Shown: positions 16,501 through 25,852, counted from the stretch's first letter. The stretch: 34,918 nucleotides of DNA from CAZLPW01 sp964561495 (GCA_964561495.1 CAZLPW010000016.1:1-34918); one strand, 5' to 3'. Notes: generated from the letters alone by a model not told the origin. Translations and numbers: made by a program.

Positions 16501-18052
16501 TAATAAAATATTTAAGGCAAAAACTCCTGATGGTAAATGGCGCCATATAATGTATGATACGGACTTTGGTTTTGCCCGCTGGGAGGGGCAGGACTGGATC
16601 ATTGGCTTTATAGGCTCATACGACACTTACAATATGCTTAACCATGCAATTGGAGATGCTGTCACTTTTAATAATCAGTTTTGGTCCAAAGATATTCTTA
16701 GAAGTTTTTTAGATAACAATGATTTTAAAAATAAATTTATTAATACATATTGTGATAGGCTTAACACTATTTACAAAACTGAAAACACGGTCGCACTTGC
16801 AGATAGCATAAGCTCCATTATAGATCCATATGTAAACTCTCATATTGAAAGGTGGTCTATTTTCCCATCAGATGGTCATACTCCCGATAACATGAATCAA
16901 TACAATAATTATTTGAATCAATTATATTCCTTTGCCAATTATCGCCCTGAAAATGCTAGGCAGGAAATAGTTGAGTCATTTGGGCTTGATGGAGCATCTA
17001 ACTCAATTACAGTATTCACAAATGATTCCGATAATGGTTTTGTTAATGTTAATACGATTAAAGTTGATCAGCAAGGTTGGAGCGGAGAGTATTTCCCTGA
17101 TATTCCGATTACAGTTCATGCGATTCCAAAGCAAGGTTTTGAATTTTCTCATTGGATAGGAATTGATTCTGATGCCGATATTGCTACAATACACCTTGAA
17201 GAGAATACTACAGTTGTTGCTTATTTTTCAGCTTCTGGTGGTTCTAGTTCAGGTGATGTGGTTATTAATGAAATTAATTATAATTCAAGTGATGATTTAA
17301 ATAGCGGTGACTGGGTAGAGCTTTACAACAACTCAGAGCAAGATATCTTAATTGAAGGGTGGAAGTTTTTTGATGAAAATGATGATCATGTTTTCGAATT
17401 TTCTACTGGCTTGTCAATAGCGTCCAATGAATTTTTAGTTATTTGCCAGGATACTTCTTTGTTCCGTCTTTTGCATCATGATGTTAATAATTATGTTGGA
17501 AATACTGGTTTTGGTTTATCTGGTGGCGGCGAACTTATTCGATTATATAATAATGAGAATATTCTGGTTGATAGTCTTACCTATGATGATTCTGATCCTT
17601 GGCCATTAGGTCCAGATGGAGAGGGCTTTACACTTGAACTTATAAATCCAGGTTTAGACAATTCTTTACCTCAGTCTTGGTCTGAGTCACTAAACTTGTA
17701 CGGGACTCCTGGAAGTGAAAATTCTGTTTATGAGGTATTAGATGTGAGCAATGAATATTTTTCCCAAATACCACAAAAATTTTCTTTCTATCAAAACTAT
17801 CCGAATCCATTTAATCCAATGACTCAAATCAAATATGAAATTCCTAGAGATGGATATGTTAGTATAGCTGTATATGATTTAGTTGGGAGACTGGTTAAAA
17901 CACTGGTTAATGAAAAACAATCAGCGGGTTATTACAGTATCAACTGGGACGCTACTAATAAACAAAGTTTAAAGGTATCTGCAGGGATGTACATATACAC
18001 GATTCAATCTGGAGATTTTTCAAAAACAAAAAAAATGATATTATTAAAATAA
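13526..18052 (+). CDS. CotH kinase / lamin-tail exported protein with C-terminal sorting module
   Basis: The 1508-residue protein starts at TTG 13526 (CGGAAAG upstream) with signal residues 1-22. Domains seen, in order: first half of a lamin tail domain (about 22-105), a galactose-binding-like jelly roll (about 107-275), a DSYPEETSW...GDGICC domain (about 282-352), an inserted carbohydrate-binding-like domain starting LLNGDFESEGYW (about 353-524), the rest of the previous domain (GGLIIRLNQNQIFDGGDF), the second half of the lamin tail (LHTNFKIKSEGE, about 563-635), a chitobiase C-terminal-like segment (YYTLDGSIPD), CotH domain (about 745-1075) with motif Y1010-D-T-D1013-F-G, an InlB B-repeat-like unit (about 1165-1235), a second lamin tail (about 1245-1388), and the NYPNPFNP sorting tail (about 1415-1508). 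CotH proteins are atypical kinases; here it is probably a surface protein. An alternative is a purely adhesive role. Confidence 0.9.
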   Translation: MSKIKIILAVFAFLFFELSLAQSIVINEAMPKNFDAIIDEDSETPDWIEIYNSSGNEINLGGYYLSDDIDNLSMWEFPSGAMSAYEHLIVFASDKDRYIWPGGSWHPIINFGATWNYKNGSADIPSDWNLVGFDDGSWLAGYSGIGFGDQDDMTEIEPTLSVYMRNSFSLGDLSEVRAGMLHIDYDDAFVAYINGHEIARSNIGDEQEIPFDQPAEINLEASVYQGGIPEKFLIENIINFLVQGENILAIQVHNSSEFSDDLSALPMLSLLYDNNPSSGSNTSITIEILTDSYPEETSWTIQNSDGSFQESIDAGSLGQPNQLYSWTFDLPQDDYIFEINDTWGDGICCEDGVPVELLNGDFESEGYWATYPGDMTTDNWNRLPDTGHNSSYAIELMGITSTGNSVFWQRVPATTGEEYYLEAYVKISSENSLAIGQSANIVLEFWNSQWTQLQAFQSANLNWNSDEDVWHKLTASGTAPFGTGNIHAVLVFNNPFGSDNGSAFFDDVVLRQNIHETNTDNYVPGGLIIRLNQNQIFDGGDFTSSKNIQFNSEFIFSNLLDYKENNLHTNFKIKSEGETVYLSNPNLQIVDSLVTLGLDGNISIGYQEDGGNDLVLFDQSTPGSSNNDSEGYYGYTDDPVFSEPAGFYENDFALIIDTGTQDATIYYTLDGSIPDYESEVYNGPIIINNELIVNSAVTVNDYDSNSPFEPQYNGIVVRAFAKLDGFMKSNIESNSYIFDQANEDIPVVSISIDPHDLWDPVDGIHVLGNSYWPWYPYSGANFWEDWEKEAHIEFFEPGGEQGFEQSLGMKIFGGWSRAEPQKSFSFFARSVYGQGQINYSLFPDSDIDEYETFILRAHGQDNLLLRDGFHTSMASECDVVAQDYRPAAVYLNGEFWGIQNIREKVNEHFIESNYGIDPENLDIIQITPGSAIPELVHGSMEDYLDIRSYILANDMAIDSDYEYASSFFDVQNIIDYNIAQVFIMNWDWPANNNKIFKAKTPDGKWRHIMYDTDFGFARWEGQDWIIGFIGSYDTYNMLNHAIGDAVTFNNQFWSKDILRSFLDNNDFKNKFINTYCDRLNTIYKTENTVALADSISSIIDPYVNSHIERWSIFPSDGHTPDNMNQYNNYLNQLYSFANYRPENARQEIVESFGLDGASNSITVFTNDSDNGFVNVNTIKVDQQGWSGEYFPDIPITVHAIPKQGFEFSHWIGIDSDADIATIHLEENTTVVAYFSASGGSSSGDVVINEINYNSSDDLNSGDWVELYNNSEQDILIEGWKFFDENDDHVFEFSTGLSIASNEFLVICQDTSLFRLLHHDVNNYVGNTGFGLSGGGELIRLYNNENILVDSLTYDDSDPWPLGPDGEGFTLELINPGLDNSLPQSWSESLNLYGTPGSENSVYEVLDVSNEYFSQIPQKFSFYQNYPNPFNPMTQIKYEIPRDGYVSIAVYDLVGRLVKTLVNEKQSAGYYSINWDATNKQSLKVSAGMYIYTIQSGDFSKTKKMILLK

Positions 18053-18109
18053 ATTAATCGTTAAAATTAACAGCAGAATATGTATTCACTTAGTTTTGGG
18101 AATAAAATT

Positions 18110-19387
18110 ATGAGCTATATAAAAGGGAAATCTCGAATTCTTATTTATTTTTTATCTTTTTCATTGTCAATATCAATGCTATATACGTCTGATGCTCTTC
18201 AGCTTGAAGATGGAACCTACACCAACAATGCTAAACTTGATACTATTGAGGCAAAACAAGATAATCTGGATATTATTCTATCTTTAAAAGATGGCGGGAG
18301 GCTCAATTTTATTTCTAAAGGTGATAGCTATATTTATAAGGCCTTTCCAAAAGAAGAAAATATCACGCTAAAAATTAAAAACAGTAAAACTTTTGAGATT
18401 TTAGATGAGTCTGGTAAACAGATAGGATTATATACTCTACATAAGGGGCCAGGCCTTTTTAAAAAACTAATAGCTATTCTAGTCGGAAGCGCTCTATTTA
18501 TTTCAATTTTTCAGGCTTATTTGAAGGTAAATAAGGTATGGAAAAGAAGAAAAATCCCTGAGGTTGCAGACAGTATATCTATTGTCGCCTCTCTAATGGG
18601 ATTTGCGGTTTTATTTCCATTCTTATTGAACAGTCTATTGATCTCTAATGACTATCCTGCCGCTGGGAAATCAACGATCGGGTTGTTTTTGGCAGCACTT
18701 TTTTCTCTTATTAGCGTAGGTTATTTTTTAGAAAAAAATCAGGGGAAGGGAATTTTCAGGTTAATTGTTGATGCGTTGGTTGCGGAAAAGAGTGAGTCTA
18801 CAGATCTAATTAGTTCAATGCTTAGACCTCATGGAGCACAAAAAATTATTGACATCCTAATTAAGCTAGCTGCGATAGATGATGACATAGCAAAAGAAGA
18901 GATTGATTTAATTAACCAGTTCGCTGATAAGTGGAATATAAAAATCCCTGAGATCAAAGAGGGGAAACCAGAAGAGATAACAAATTTGGTAGAGCTCAAG
19001 GCACTGGTTCAGTCATATCTCGATGAAAAGCCTGACACTGAGGTTGCCGAAGGTTTAACCGACTTAATTAATATGATGGCTGAGGCAGATGATGAAATAA
19101 CAGAGGAAGAGAGCATGGCTGTTTCAGAGTTTACGGGTATGATTGCTCACTATGTAAACGCAGAAAAAGGTGGAGACGTGGATATGTTTGAGGTAAATAT
19201 AGTTCCTCAAGATGAACAGCAGATAGGCGCTATTAATGAAATCCTACCTAATCTTGAATCTGTCAGTGATCGAGGTGGAAAGGTTTTTAAGGTCGGGAAG
19301 TTTTTCTCTGAGGATTATGCTGAAGCAGTCTGTGAAAAGTATATTGCTCTAGGCTTGTATTCCAATTACGTGCGGATAAAAGCATAA
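18110..19387 (+). CDS. Membrane protein with TerB-like domain
   Basis: With ATG 18110 the protein has 425 residues; an in-frame ATG at 18080 would add ten. I prefer 18110 because GGGA lies 8 bases upstream and the signal-like helix (ILIYFLSFSLSISMLY) then begins near residue 10. A periplasmic beta-rich domain follows (about 28-112). Then come three membrane segments (about 116-138, 156-180, 188-206) and a cytoplasmic helical region with two acidic TerB-like units, KLAAIDDDIAKEEIDLINQF and MMAEADDEITEEESMAVSEF. The last about 65 residues (FEVNIVPQDEQQ to the end) look like a SPOR-type or FixH-type alpha/beta unit, less certainly. TerB-like domains are calcium or metal-linked stress sensors in tellurite-resistance systems, but no other ter gene is here. 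Confidence 0.7.
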   Translation: MSYIKGKSRILIYFLSFSLSISMLYTSDALQLEDGTYTNNAKLDTIEAKQDNLDIILSLKDGGRLNFISKGDSYIYKAFPKEENITLKIKNSKTFEILDESGKQIGLYTLHKGPGLFKKLIAILVGSALFISIFQAYLKVNKVWKRRKIPEVADSISIVASLMGFAVLFPFLLNSLLISNDYPAAGKSTIGLFLAALFSLISVGYFLEKNQGKGIFRLIVDALVAEKSESTDLISSMLRPHGAQKIIDILIKLAAIDDDIAKEEIDLINQFADKWNIKIPEIKEGKPEEITNLVELKALVQSYLDEKPDTEVAEGLTDLINMMAEADDEITEEESMAVSEFTGMIAHYVNAEKGGDVDMFEVNIVPQDEQQIGAINEILPNLESVSDRGGKVFKVGKFFSEDYAEAVCEKYIALGLYSNYVRIKA

Positions 19388-19399
19388 TAATAATCTAGG

Positions 19400-20791
19400 C
19401 TAAAGTTCTTTCAGGTCTTTTAGTAACTGCTGGAGCATATCCTTGGCATCACCAAAGATCATGATTGAGTTTTCATATCCGAAAAGTTCATTTTGAATTC
19501 CTGCAAATCCTGTGTTCATAGTTCGCTTGTTAATCATAACCGTTCTGGCTTTGTCAGCATCTAGGATTGGCATTCCGTAAATTGGTGAACTCGTATCATG
19601 CCTCGCTGCAGGGTTGACAACATCATTAGCTCCAAGTATAAGAGCAACATCACAGTCCTCAAACTCGGGGTTGATTTCGTCTAGGTCTTTCAGTTGCTCA
19701 TACGGAATATTTGCCTCAGCAAGGAGCACATTCATGTGTCCTGGCATTCTCCCTGCTACAGGGTGAATCGCATAGAGAACTTCTTTTTCTTTCCCTTCTA
19801 AAAACTCAGCAACTTCTCTGATGGCATGCTGGGCCTGTGCTACTGCGAGACCATAACCTGGGACAACTATAATTTTTTCGGCAGCATCAAAAATCATTGC
19901 CGCCTCTTCTGTAGAATAGCTCTTTACCTGAATTTGTTTACCCTCTCCAGAAGATTCCGATTCATCTGATGATCCCATTGCACCAAAAATCACATTTGCC
20001 AGGGATCTGTTCATGCCTTTGCACATTATATTAGTAAGAATGATTCCAGATGCTCCAACTAGTGCTCCTGAGATAATTAATCCATTATTCATCAATACAA
20101 AACCAGTGGCCGCTGCTGCGATGCCTGAGTAGGAGTTAAGCAGAGAGATTACGACAGGCATGTCTGCACCACCAATAGGAATGGTCAGAGTAATACCTAT
20201 TAAAGCGGAGAGTGCTATCACAACATAGAAAATTTTAAGGTTTATATCTTGACCAGGAAAAATAAATTCATAATTTACTATTTGAAAAGATAAATAGACT
20301 AAAACTATAGCTAGCAGGGCATTGAAAATTTTTTGTCCAGGGAAAATAATGGGCTTCCCGCTTATAAAACCCTGAAGTTTTCCAAAAGCGATAAAGCTTC
20401 CAGTAAAAGTAAGAGTACCAACAAAAATAGAGAATATTATTGTAGATAGGGTGAATGAACTAAGAGACCCTAGTTTAAGGAACTCAGATGCTGCAACTAA
20501 CGCAGATGCGCCACCACCAAATCCATTAAATATAGCTACCATTTGTGGCATCTGGGTCATCTCGACTTTTATTGCAAAAAATAGACCAATTATTGAGCCA
20601 ATAAGTATTCCAAATATAATTAACTGAAAGTCAATTTTATCTGCGGATATAAGTGTGGCTATGATTGCAATTAGCATTCCCAGGGCAGCTATTTGATTGC
20701 CGCTTTGTGCGCTTTTTGGGTGACTAAGTCTTTTTATACCGATAATAAATAGGACCGCCGCCAGGACGTAAGAAATATTTGGTATATCCAT
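19400..20791 (-). CDS. pntB: NAD(P) transhydrogenase subunit beta
   Basis: The 463-residue membrane protein fits PntB (about 460). Its first about 270 residues hold nine or so transmembrane helices, including the conserved segment GGADMPVVISLLNSYSGIAA. The last about 180 residues are the NADP(H)-binding domain III, with VVPGYGLAVAQAQHA, HPVAGRMPGHMNVLLAEA, GANDVVNPAA and KRTMNTGFAG. The enzyme transfers hydride between NADH and NADP+ coupled to proton entry across the inner membrane, supplying NADPH. It is the third gene of the pnt operon, starting six bases after the alpha-2 stop. Confidence 0.97.
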   Translation of the reverse strand: MDIPNISYVLAAVLFIIGIKRLSHPKSAQSGNQIAALGMLIAIIATLISADKIDFQLIIFGILIGSIIGLFFAIKVEMTQMPQMVAIFNGFGGGASALVAASEFLKLGSLSSFTLSTIIFSIFVGTLTFTGSFIAFGKLQGFISGKPIIFPGQKIFNALLAIVLVYLSFQIVNYEFIFPGQDINLKIFYVVIALSALIGITLTIPIGGADMPVVISLLNSYSGIAAAATGFVLMNNGLIISGALVGASGIILTNIMCKGMNRSLANVIFGAMGSSDESESSGEGKQIQVKSYSTEEAAMIFDAAEKIIVVPGYGLAVAQAQHAIREVAEFLEGKEKEVLYAIHPVAGRMPGHMNVLLAEANIPYEQLKDLDEINPEFEDCDVALILGANDVVNPAARHDTSSPIYGMPILDADKARTVMINKRTMNTGFAGIQNELFGYENSIMIFGDAKDMLQQLLKDLKEL

Positions 20792-20797
20792 TCTACT

Positions 20798-21067
20798 TTA
20801 TTTGCGTTTGAACATTTTCAACATTCTGTTTGTTACCATAAACCCACCTACTACATTTATTGTAGCGAAAATAACAGCAACAAGACCCAAGTATGAACCT
20901 ATCGCGCCTCCTGTTTTTGTAGAAATTATAGCGCCGACTATAGCAATCCCTGAGATCGCATTAGAACCACTCATAAGCGGCGTATGTAGAGTAGGAGGTA
21001 CTTTAGTAATGATTTCTATTCCTACGAAAATTGCAAGTATGAAAACTGTAATTATATTAATATCCAT
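20798..21067 (-). CDS. pntAB: NAD(P) transhydrogenase subunit alpha part 2 (membrane part)
   Basis: The 89-residue protein has three to four transmembrane helices and the motif PPTLHTPLMSGSNAISGI, which is diagnostic of the membrane portion of PntA. Split alpha subunits occur in the Rhodospirillum rubrum-type three-subunit enzyme. It works with the hydrophilic alpha-1 protein (21076-22212) and PntB to form the proton-translocating complex. Spacing to both neighbours is under ten bases, so the three genes form one operon. Confidence 0.95.
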   Translation of the reverse strand: MDINIITVFILAIFVGIEIITKVPPTLHTPLMSGSNAISGIAIVGAIISTKTGGAIGSYLGLVAVIFATINVVGGFMVTNRMLKMFKRK

Positions 21068-21075
21068 ATTCTGTC

Positions 21076-22212
21076 CTAATTATTTGAGATCATGGCTTTT
21101 TTTGTTGCATCATCTGTGATCTCACCCTTATGAGTAAATAAGGAACCAGATATAATTTCATCTTCTAGATCAACATTAATTTTCCCATCACTTACCATAT
21201 ATTTTATAAATGCTGAAATATTTTTAGCATACAGTTCGCTAGCATGAATCGGCATGGTCGCTGGAAAGTTAGAGGTGCCATTAATAGTAATATTATTATG
21301 CTCTATTATTTTATCTTTCTGCGTTAATTCGCAATTCCCACCATTCTCAGAAGCTAAATCAATAATCACCGATCCAGGACGCATATCATTTACCATATTC
21401 TTTGAAATTAAAATAGGAGCTGCTCTTCCTGGAATAAGCGCTGTTGTAATAACTGCGTCTGATTTTGCTATGTGCTTATGTATAAGATCCTGCTGCTTCT
21501 TTTTATAATCTTCGGAAGTTTCTTTTGCATATCCACCCTCACCGACTCCGTCATCGGTAGATTCAACCTCAACAAATTTTGCCCCCAGTGATTCTACCTG
21601 TTCTTTAACAACGGGGCGTACATCAAATGCTTCTACCTGGGCTCCTAATCTTTTTGCAGTTGCGATTGCCTGGAGTCCAGCAACTCCAGCTCCCAAGACA
21701 AGAATTTTTGAGGGACGAATAGTTCCAGCTGCGGTCATTAATAGAGGCATATATTTCCCGAGTGTGCTAGCTGCTACAAGGACTGCCTTATATCCAGCTA
21801 TGTTCGCTTGTGATGAGAGAGCATCCATTTTTTGTGCAAGCGTTGTTCTTGGTATAAGGTGCATAGAAAACCCAGTTACATGAATATCTGTCATCGCCCT
21901 TACTTCATCTAAATTACGCGTTGTTTGAAAAAGAGAGACAGATATCATTCCAGAGGACATGTAAGAAATTTCTTCAATAGTAGGGTGCTGAACTTTTAAT
22001 ACAATATCAGCTTTTTTATATAGATCAACAGAGCTGTCAATTATTTTTGCTCCAGAATCTTCAAACTCACTATTTGAAAAATGGGACGTAGCTCCAGCAT
22101 CTTTTTCAATGCTTAAGTCTATACCTGCCTTCGCTAATTCCTTTACTGTAGCTGGGGTAACAGCGATACGATTTTCAGAGGCCATGACCTCTTTTGGGAT
22201 TACGGCAATCAT
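21076..22212 (-). CDS. pntAA: NAD(P) transhydrogenase subunit alpha part 1 (NAD-binding)
   Basis: The 378-residue soluble protein binds NAD(H). The alanine dehydrogenase/PNT signature is seen in TTLAQKMDALSSQANIAGYK (residues about 123-142). The Rossmann glycine motif is G174-A-G-V-A-G179 followed by D197 at the end of the second strand. A RQD-like loop region with DALSSQAN is present. Length matches the split alpha-1 subunit. It heads the pnt operon. The divergent promoter region to the beta-helix gene is 22213-22320, where only AT-rich sequence is seen and no certain promoter. Confidence 0.96.
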   Translation of the reverse strand: MIAVIPKEVMASENRIAVTPATVKELAKAGIDLSIEKDAGATSHFSNSEFEDSGAKIIDSSVDLYKKADIVLKVQHPTIEEISYMSSGMISVSLFQTTRNLDEVRAMTDIHVTGFSMHLIPRTTLAQKMDALSSQANIAGYKAVLVAASTLGKYMPLLMTAAGTIRPSKILVLGAGVAGLQAIATAKRLGAQVEAFDVRPVVKEQVESLGAKFVEVESTDDGVGEGGYAKETSEDYKKKQQDLIHKHIAKSDAVITTALIPGRAAPILISKNMVNDMRPGSVIIDLASENGGNCELTQKDKIIEHNNITINGTSNFPATMPIHASELYAKNISAFIKYMVSDGKINVDLEDEIISGSLFTHKGEITDDATKKAMISNN

Positions 22213-22320
22213 GTTTTGCTAATAATATTTCAAATATTAAGTCTGGATATTACATTCGAATTAATAGCGATTCATTCTATTTATTTTATTAATTTTTCTA
22301 ACTGTATTTCGTACATATTT

Positions 22321-25011
22321 ATGATGTTTAAAAATATTCAAATCGCAATAATTACTTTAACCGTTGTTTATGGTGTATCCTATAATGTGCCAGGAGATTT
22401 TGAATCAATACAAGATGCTATTGATGTGACTGTTAATGGTGACTCGGTTATTGTAGGGCCTGGCGTTTATTTTGAGAATATAAATTTTTTTGGTAAAGAA
22501 ATAGTTGTTAGCTCTCGCTTTGAGATCGATAATGATTCTCTGCTAATCGGAAGTACTATCATTGACGGAAGCTCTCAGGGCTCTGATGGAAGTGTATGTA
22601 CCTTTAAAAACGGTGAGACTAATGGATCAATTATTAAGGGTTTTACTATTCAAAACGGAAATGGGAATAATGAAGATCCAGACGGGAACGGTACCTACTA
22701 CAGATATGGTGGAGGTGTATATTGTCAAAGTAGCAGTCCGATTGTTTCGGACTGTATAATCATTAATAACAATGCATATGGAGGAGGAGGGGGAGGAGTT
22801 TTTTGTTTTGATGCCTCTCCTTTGTTTTTCAATTGCACTATAGCAGATAATATTACGGATGATGTAGGCGGAGGTCTTTATGCCAGAGATGATTCAAGCC
22901 CTCAATTTAATGGATGCGAATTTTTGGATAATATTTCTGAATATGGAGGAGGCTGCTATCTTAGATCGCTGTCTGAGCCTTCAATGATTAATACCCACGT
23001 TAATGGAAATATAGCAGCAAACACGGGTGGAGGGATAGTCCTAAAAGATGATGCAAATTTGATAGCTGATCATTTATTTGTTACAGGAAATATTTCAGAA
23101 GGTCTTGGCGGTGGCTTGTATATTAATAATGCTAACCCAGCGTTTGATTTTTTACTTGTTGCCGATAACTCGGCGAGTTCTGGAGGTGGGATTTATATTA
23201 GGAGTAGTTCATTTCCTGTTTTAAATAATGCGACAATCTCAAATAATTCTGCCAATCTATATGGAGACGGACTATACCTTAGAGATAATTGTCAGGTGAT
23301 CGTTAGAAATTCAATAATATTTGGAAATAACAGTAATCAAATTTATTTCAGAGATATCGGGAATGAGCCTGAGTTAGACATTGATTATTGTAGTGTAGAG
23401 GGTGGGTTGAGCGGTATTCAAACAAACGACAATGCAGATCTTTTTTGGGGTAATTATAATATAGATCAGGATCCATTTTTCTGTAACGCGAATAACAATA
23501 ACTTTTTTTTGCATGAGAATTCACCGTGCTTAACAGCTGGTGAAGGAAATAATCTAATTGGGTGCTTTGGGTCAAACTGTGGGCCTATAAATACTGGACC
23601 AGTTTGGTATGTTGGGGTAAATGGAAATGATGGAACCGATGGCAGTATTGAAAATCCATTTGCGACTATCCAGTATGCCATAGATGGCGCTGAAGATGGA
23701 GATACAATAAGATTAACTCCTGGTATGTTTTTCGAGGAAATAGACTTTTTGGCGAAGTCTATTGTTCTTGAATCAAGGGCCTTTGAATTAAATGATTTTT
23801 CTATTATAGAAGAGACCGTGATCTCTGCTCCTCCAGTAGGGGGAAGCTGTTTAACCTTTTCAGGCACTTCAAACGATTCAGTAGTCGTAAGAGGAATAAC
23901 ATTTTCTGGAGGTTCTAATCACTATGGTGGTGGGATTGTTATAGAAGACTGTTCTCCTACACTGATTGATGTCTTAGTAAAAGATAATAATGCTGAGATT
24001 GGTGGCGGTATTTATCTATCCGAATCTGATTCTGAATTAATTAGAGTAGTTGTAAGAAATAATGGTGCAAATCTTGGAGGAGGGATATATAGCACCAATG
24101 GGAATCCGATTTTTAATGAAATTATTCTTGAACAAAATTTTGCATATTGGGGTGCAGGGCTTTATTTAGATGGTAGTCAGTCTCAAATAGTCAGTTCCAG
24201 GTTTATTGATAATCATGCTTTTATTGAAGGAGGAGGGTTGTTTCAAACTGGCGGGTCATCCACTATTGAGTGGACTGCTTTTGAAAACAATGATGGTACT
24301 GATTTTGCAGGTGCCATTAAAGTTCACCAGACCAGTATGCAAATAAACCAGGCTACTTTTTCAGGAAATATCGCTGGGATTGGTTCATTCATGTCAATAG
24401 AAAACTCATCTATCGATATTACCAATTCTATAATATGGAACAATGAAGGTCAAATGTTTAAGGCCAATGATGGAAGCACAAGTTTTCTTTCCATAAGCTA
24501 TTCAGATATTGAAAATCGCTTAAGCTCTATACCTGTCAGTGAGGGGCTCAATGTTAATTTGGGATCAGGTAATATTGATCAAGACCCAATGTTCTGTAAT
24601 CTTATAAATAAAGATTATCGGTTATCAGACGAATCAGTATGTAGAGCAGTATCCAGCACTGGTAGTGTGATAGGTGCATATGAGAGCTCATGCAATGATC
24701 CACTTGCTTTAAATGATGATAATAATATTTTGCTAAATTTTTATTTGGAACAAAATTATCCAAATCCTTTTAATCCATCCACTACAATTAGATTCTCGGT
24801 TTCAGAAAAAAGAAATACTAAATTGATAGTATATAATATTTCTGGAAAAGTAATAAAAACGTTAGTGAACAGTGTTTTAGCTCCAGGAACCTATAATGTG
24901 AAATGGAATGGTAACGATGAATCGGGCCGAGTGACTCCCTCTGGCATCTATATATATAACCTTGTCAGTGGTTCTTTGGTTCAGTCAAAAAAAATGTTTT
25001 TGGTTAAATAA
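22321..25011 (+). CDS. Right-handed beta-helix (pectin-lyase-like) exported protein with sorting tail
   Basis: I start at ATG 22321, which gives a signal MMFKNIQIAIITLTVVYG; the frame is also open upstream to 22216 but those 35 residues are hydrophobic intergenic translation overlapping the pnt promoter. The 896-residue protein has two pectin-lyase-like beta-helix halves. Each starts with an IQxAIDxAxxGDxIxxxPGxF-type first coil: FESIQDAIDVTVNGDSVIV at about residue 24 and FATIQYAIDGAEDGDTIRL at about 445. Rich GGGxYxxxSSP-type turns follow, and both halves close with an IDQDPxFCN segment. The C-terminal sorting module NYPNPFNPSTTIRF is at about residues 804-896. No catalytic residues of a polysaccharide lyase are visible, so it may bind rather than cut sugars. 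Likely surface or secreted. Confidence 0.9.
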   Translation: MMFKNIQIAIITLTVVYGVSYNVPGDFESIQDAIDVTVNGDSVIVGPGVYFENINFFGKEIVVSSRFEIDNDSLLIGSTIIDGSSQGSDGSVCTFKNGETNGSIIKGFTIQNGNGNNEDPDGNGTYYRYGGGVYCQSSSPIVSDCIIINNNAYGGGGGGVFCFDASPLFFNCTIADNITDDVGGGLYARDDSSPQFNGCEFLDNISEYGGGCYLRSLSEPSMINTHVNGNIAANTGGGIVLKDDANLIADHLFVTGNISEGLGGGLYINNANPAFDFLLVADNSASSGGGIYIRSSSFPVLNNATISNNSANLYGDGLYLRDNCQVIVRNSIIFGNNSNQIYFRDIGNEPELDIDYCSVEGGLSGIQTNDNADLFWGNYNIDQDPFFCNANNNNFFLHENSPCLTAGEGNNLIGCFGSNCGPINTGPVWYVGVNGNDGTDGSIENPFATIQYAIDGAEDGDTIRLTPGMFFEEIDFLAKSIVLESRAFELNDFSIIEETVISAPPVGGSCLTFSGTSNDSVVVRGITFSGGSNHYGGGIVIEDCSPTLIDVLVKDNNAEIGGGIYLSESDSELIRVVVRNNGANLGGGIYSTNGNPIFNEIILEQNFAYWGAGLYLDGSQSQIVSSRFIDNHAFIEGGGLFQTGGSSTIEWTAFENNDGTDFAGAIKVHQTSMQINQATFSGNIAGIGSFMSIENSSIDITNSIIWNNEGQMFKANDGSTSFLSISYSDIENRLSSIPVSEGLNVNLGSGNIDQDPMFCNLINKDYRLSDESVCRAVSSTGSVIGAYESSCNDPLALNDDNNILLNFYLEQNYPNPFNPSTTIRFSVSEKRNTKLIVYNISGKVIKTLVNSVLAPGTYNVKWNGNDESGRVTPSGIYIYNLVSGSLVQSKKMFLVK

Positions 25012-25108
25012 CAAAAATTTCCTGAATATTATATTCTATCCTAATTTTTTATATTAGTGTTATTATAAATTTTCAACTATTATATTCAGTCAGGTTTAGT
25101 AACTATTT

Positions 25109-25852
25109 ATGACACATATAATTAAAAAATACAAGCTATTAATAGCCTTGATAGTTTTTACTAGCTCAAATCACTTTTCTTATACACTACGCGAGTTCAT
25201 TGGAGAATGGGCGGGTACGGAAAGCTATATTAGTCAGCAAGAGAATTATGATAATAAGAATATGGCTATTGAAATTTTTGAGGGGGGTGGTCGTGAGGGC
25301 TATTTAGCCTATACCGCTACTTCAACTATTATTTATAATGATGAACTTTCATGGACCTACCACTATTTGACATATGATAAAGAAACTGGCGATCTGATTT
25401 TTTTAAGAAGGTTTGTGACACCTCTTGGTTTAATTGGAAGTCAGGAATTGAGATATGCCATTCTTTACTCATCAAACGGTATGCTTGAGCTTGAACACAC
25501 AAGCGACAATCGTGATTTTACTCATGCTATGAGACTCTTTTCTACTGCTCTCAGGGTTGATCAATTAATACCCAACAAAATTAGTTTTTATCAAAACTAT
25601 CCGAATCCATTTAATCCGGCAACGACAATAAAAGTAGATATTGAAAACAATACATATGGAAACATTGAAATATTCGACCTTAGTGGAGGGTTTATTCTTC
25701 TTTTACACGCTGGTTTTTTTAAAAAAGGCCAAAATGATTTTTTTTGGAAAGGTCAAGACTATAATGGGCACCAGGTTCCTAGTGGGACATATATCTATCG
25801 TATGAGGCTTGGAGATCAAATAATCTCACGCAAGATGACTCTTTTGCGTTAA
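25109..25852 (+). CDS. Small exported protein with sorting tail, unknown N-terminal domain
   Basis: The 247-residue protein has a signal peptide (residues about 8-25). Residues 26-150 form a beta-rich domain opening FIGEWAGTESY, a lipocalin/THAP4-like beginning, but I do not recognise the family. From residue about 158 it carries the NYPNPFNPATTIKV sorting module ending KMTLLR. A DNA stretch at 25589-25617 is identical to the same motif in the CotH gene (17789-17817). It lies between the beta-helix and M6 protease genes in the same orientation with gaps under 100 bases; all three may be coexpressed. Confidence 0.75.
   Translation: MTHIIKKYKLLIALIVFTSSNHFSYTLREFIGEWAGTESYISQQENYDNKNMAIEIFEGGGREGYLAYTATSTIIYNDELSWTYHYLTYDKETGDLIFLRRFVTPLGLIGSQELRYAILYSSNGMLELEHTSDNRDFTHAMRLFSTALRVDQLIPNKISFYQNYPNPFNPATTIKVDIENNTYGNIEIFDLSGGFILLLHAGFFKKGQNDFFWKGQDYNGHQVPSGTYIYRMRLGDQIISRKMTLLR

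Noticed and set aside
22216..22320. N-terminal extension of the beta-helix protein
   Set aside because: It would begin four bases from the divergent pntAA start and put a hydrophobic stretch before a good signal peptide at 22321.
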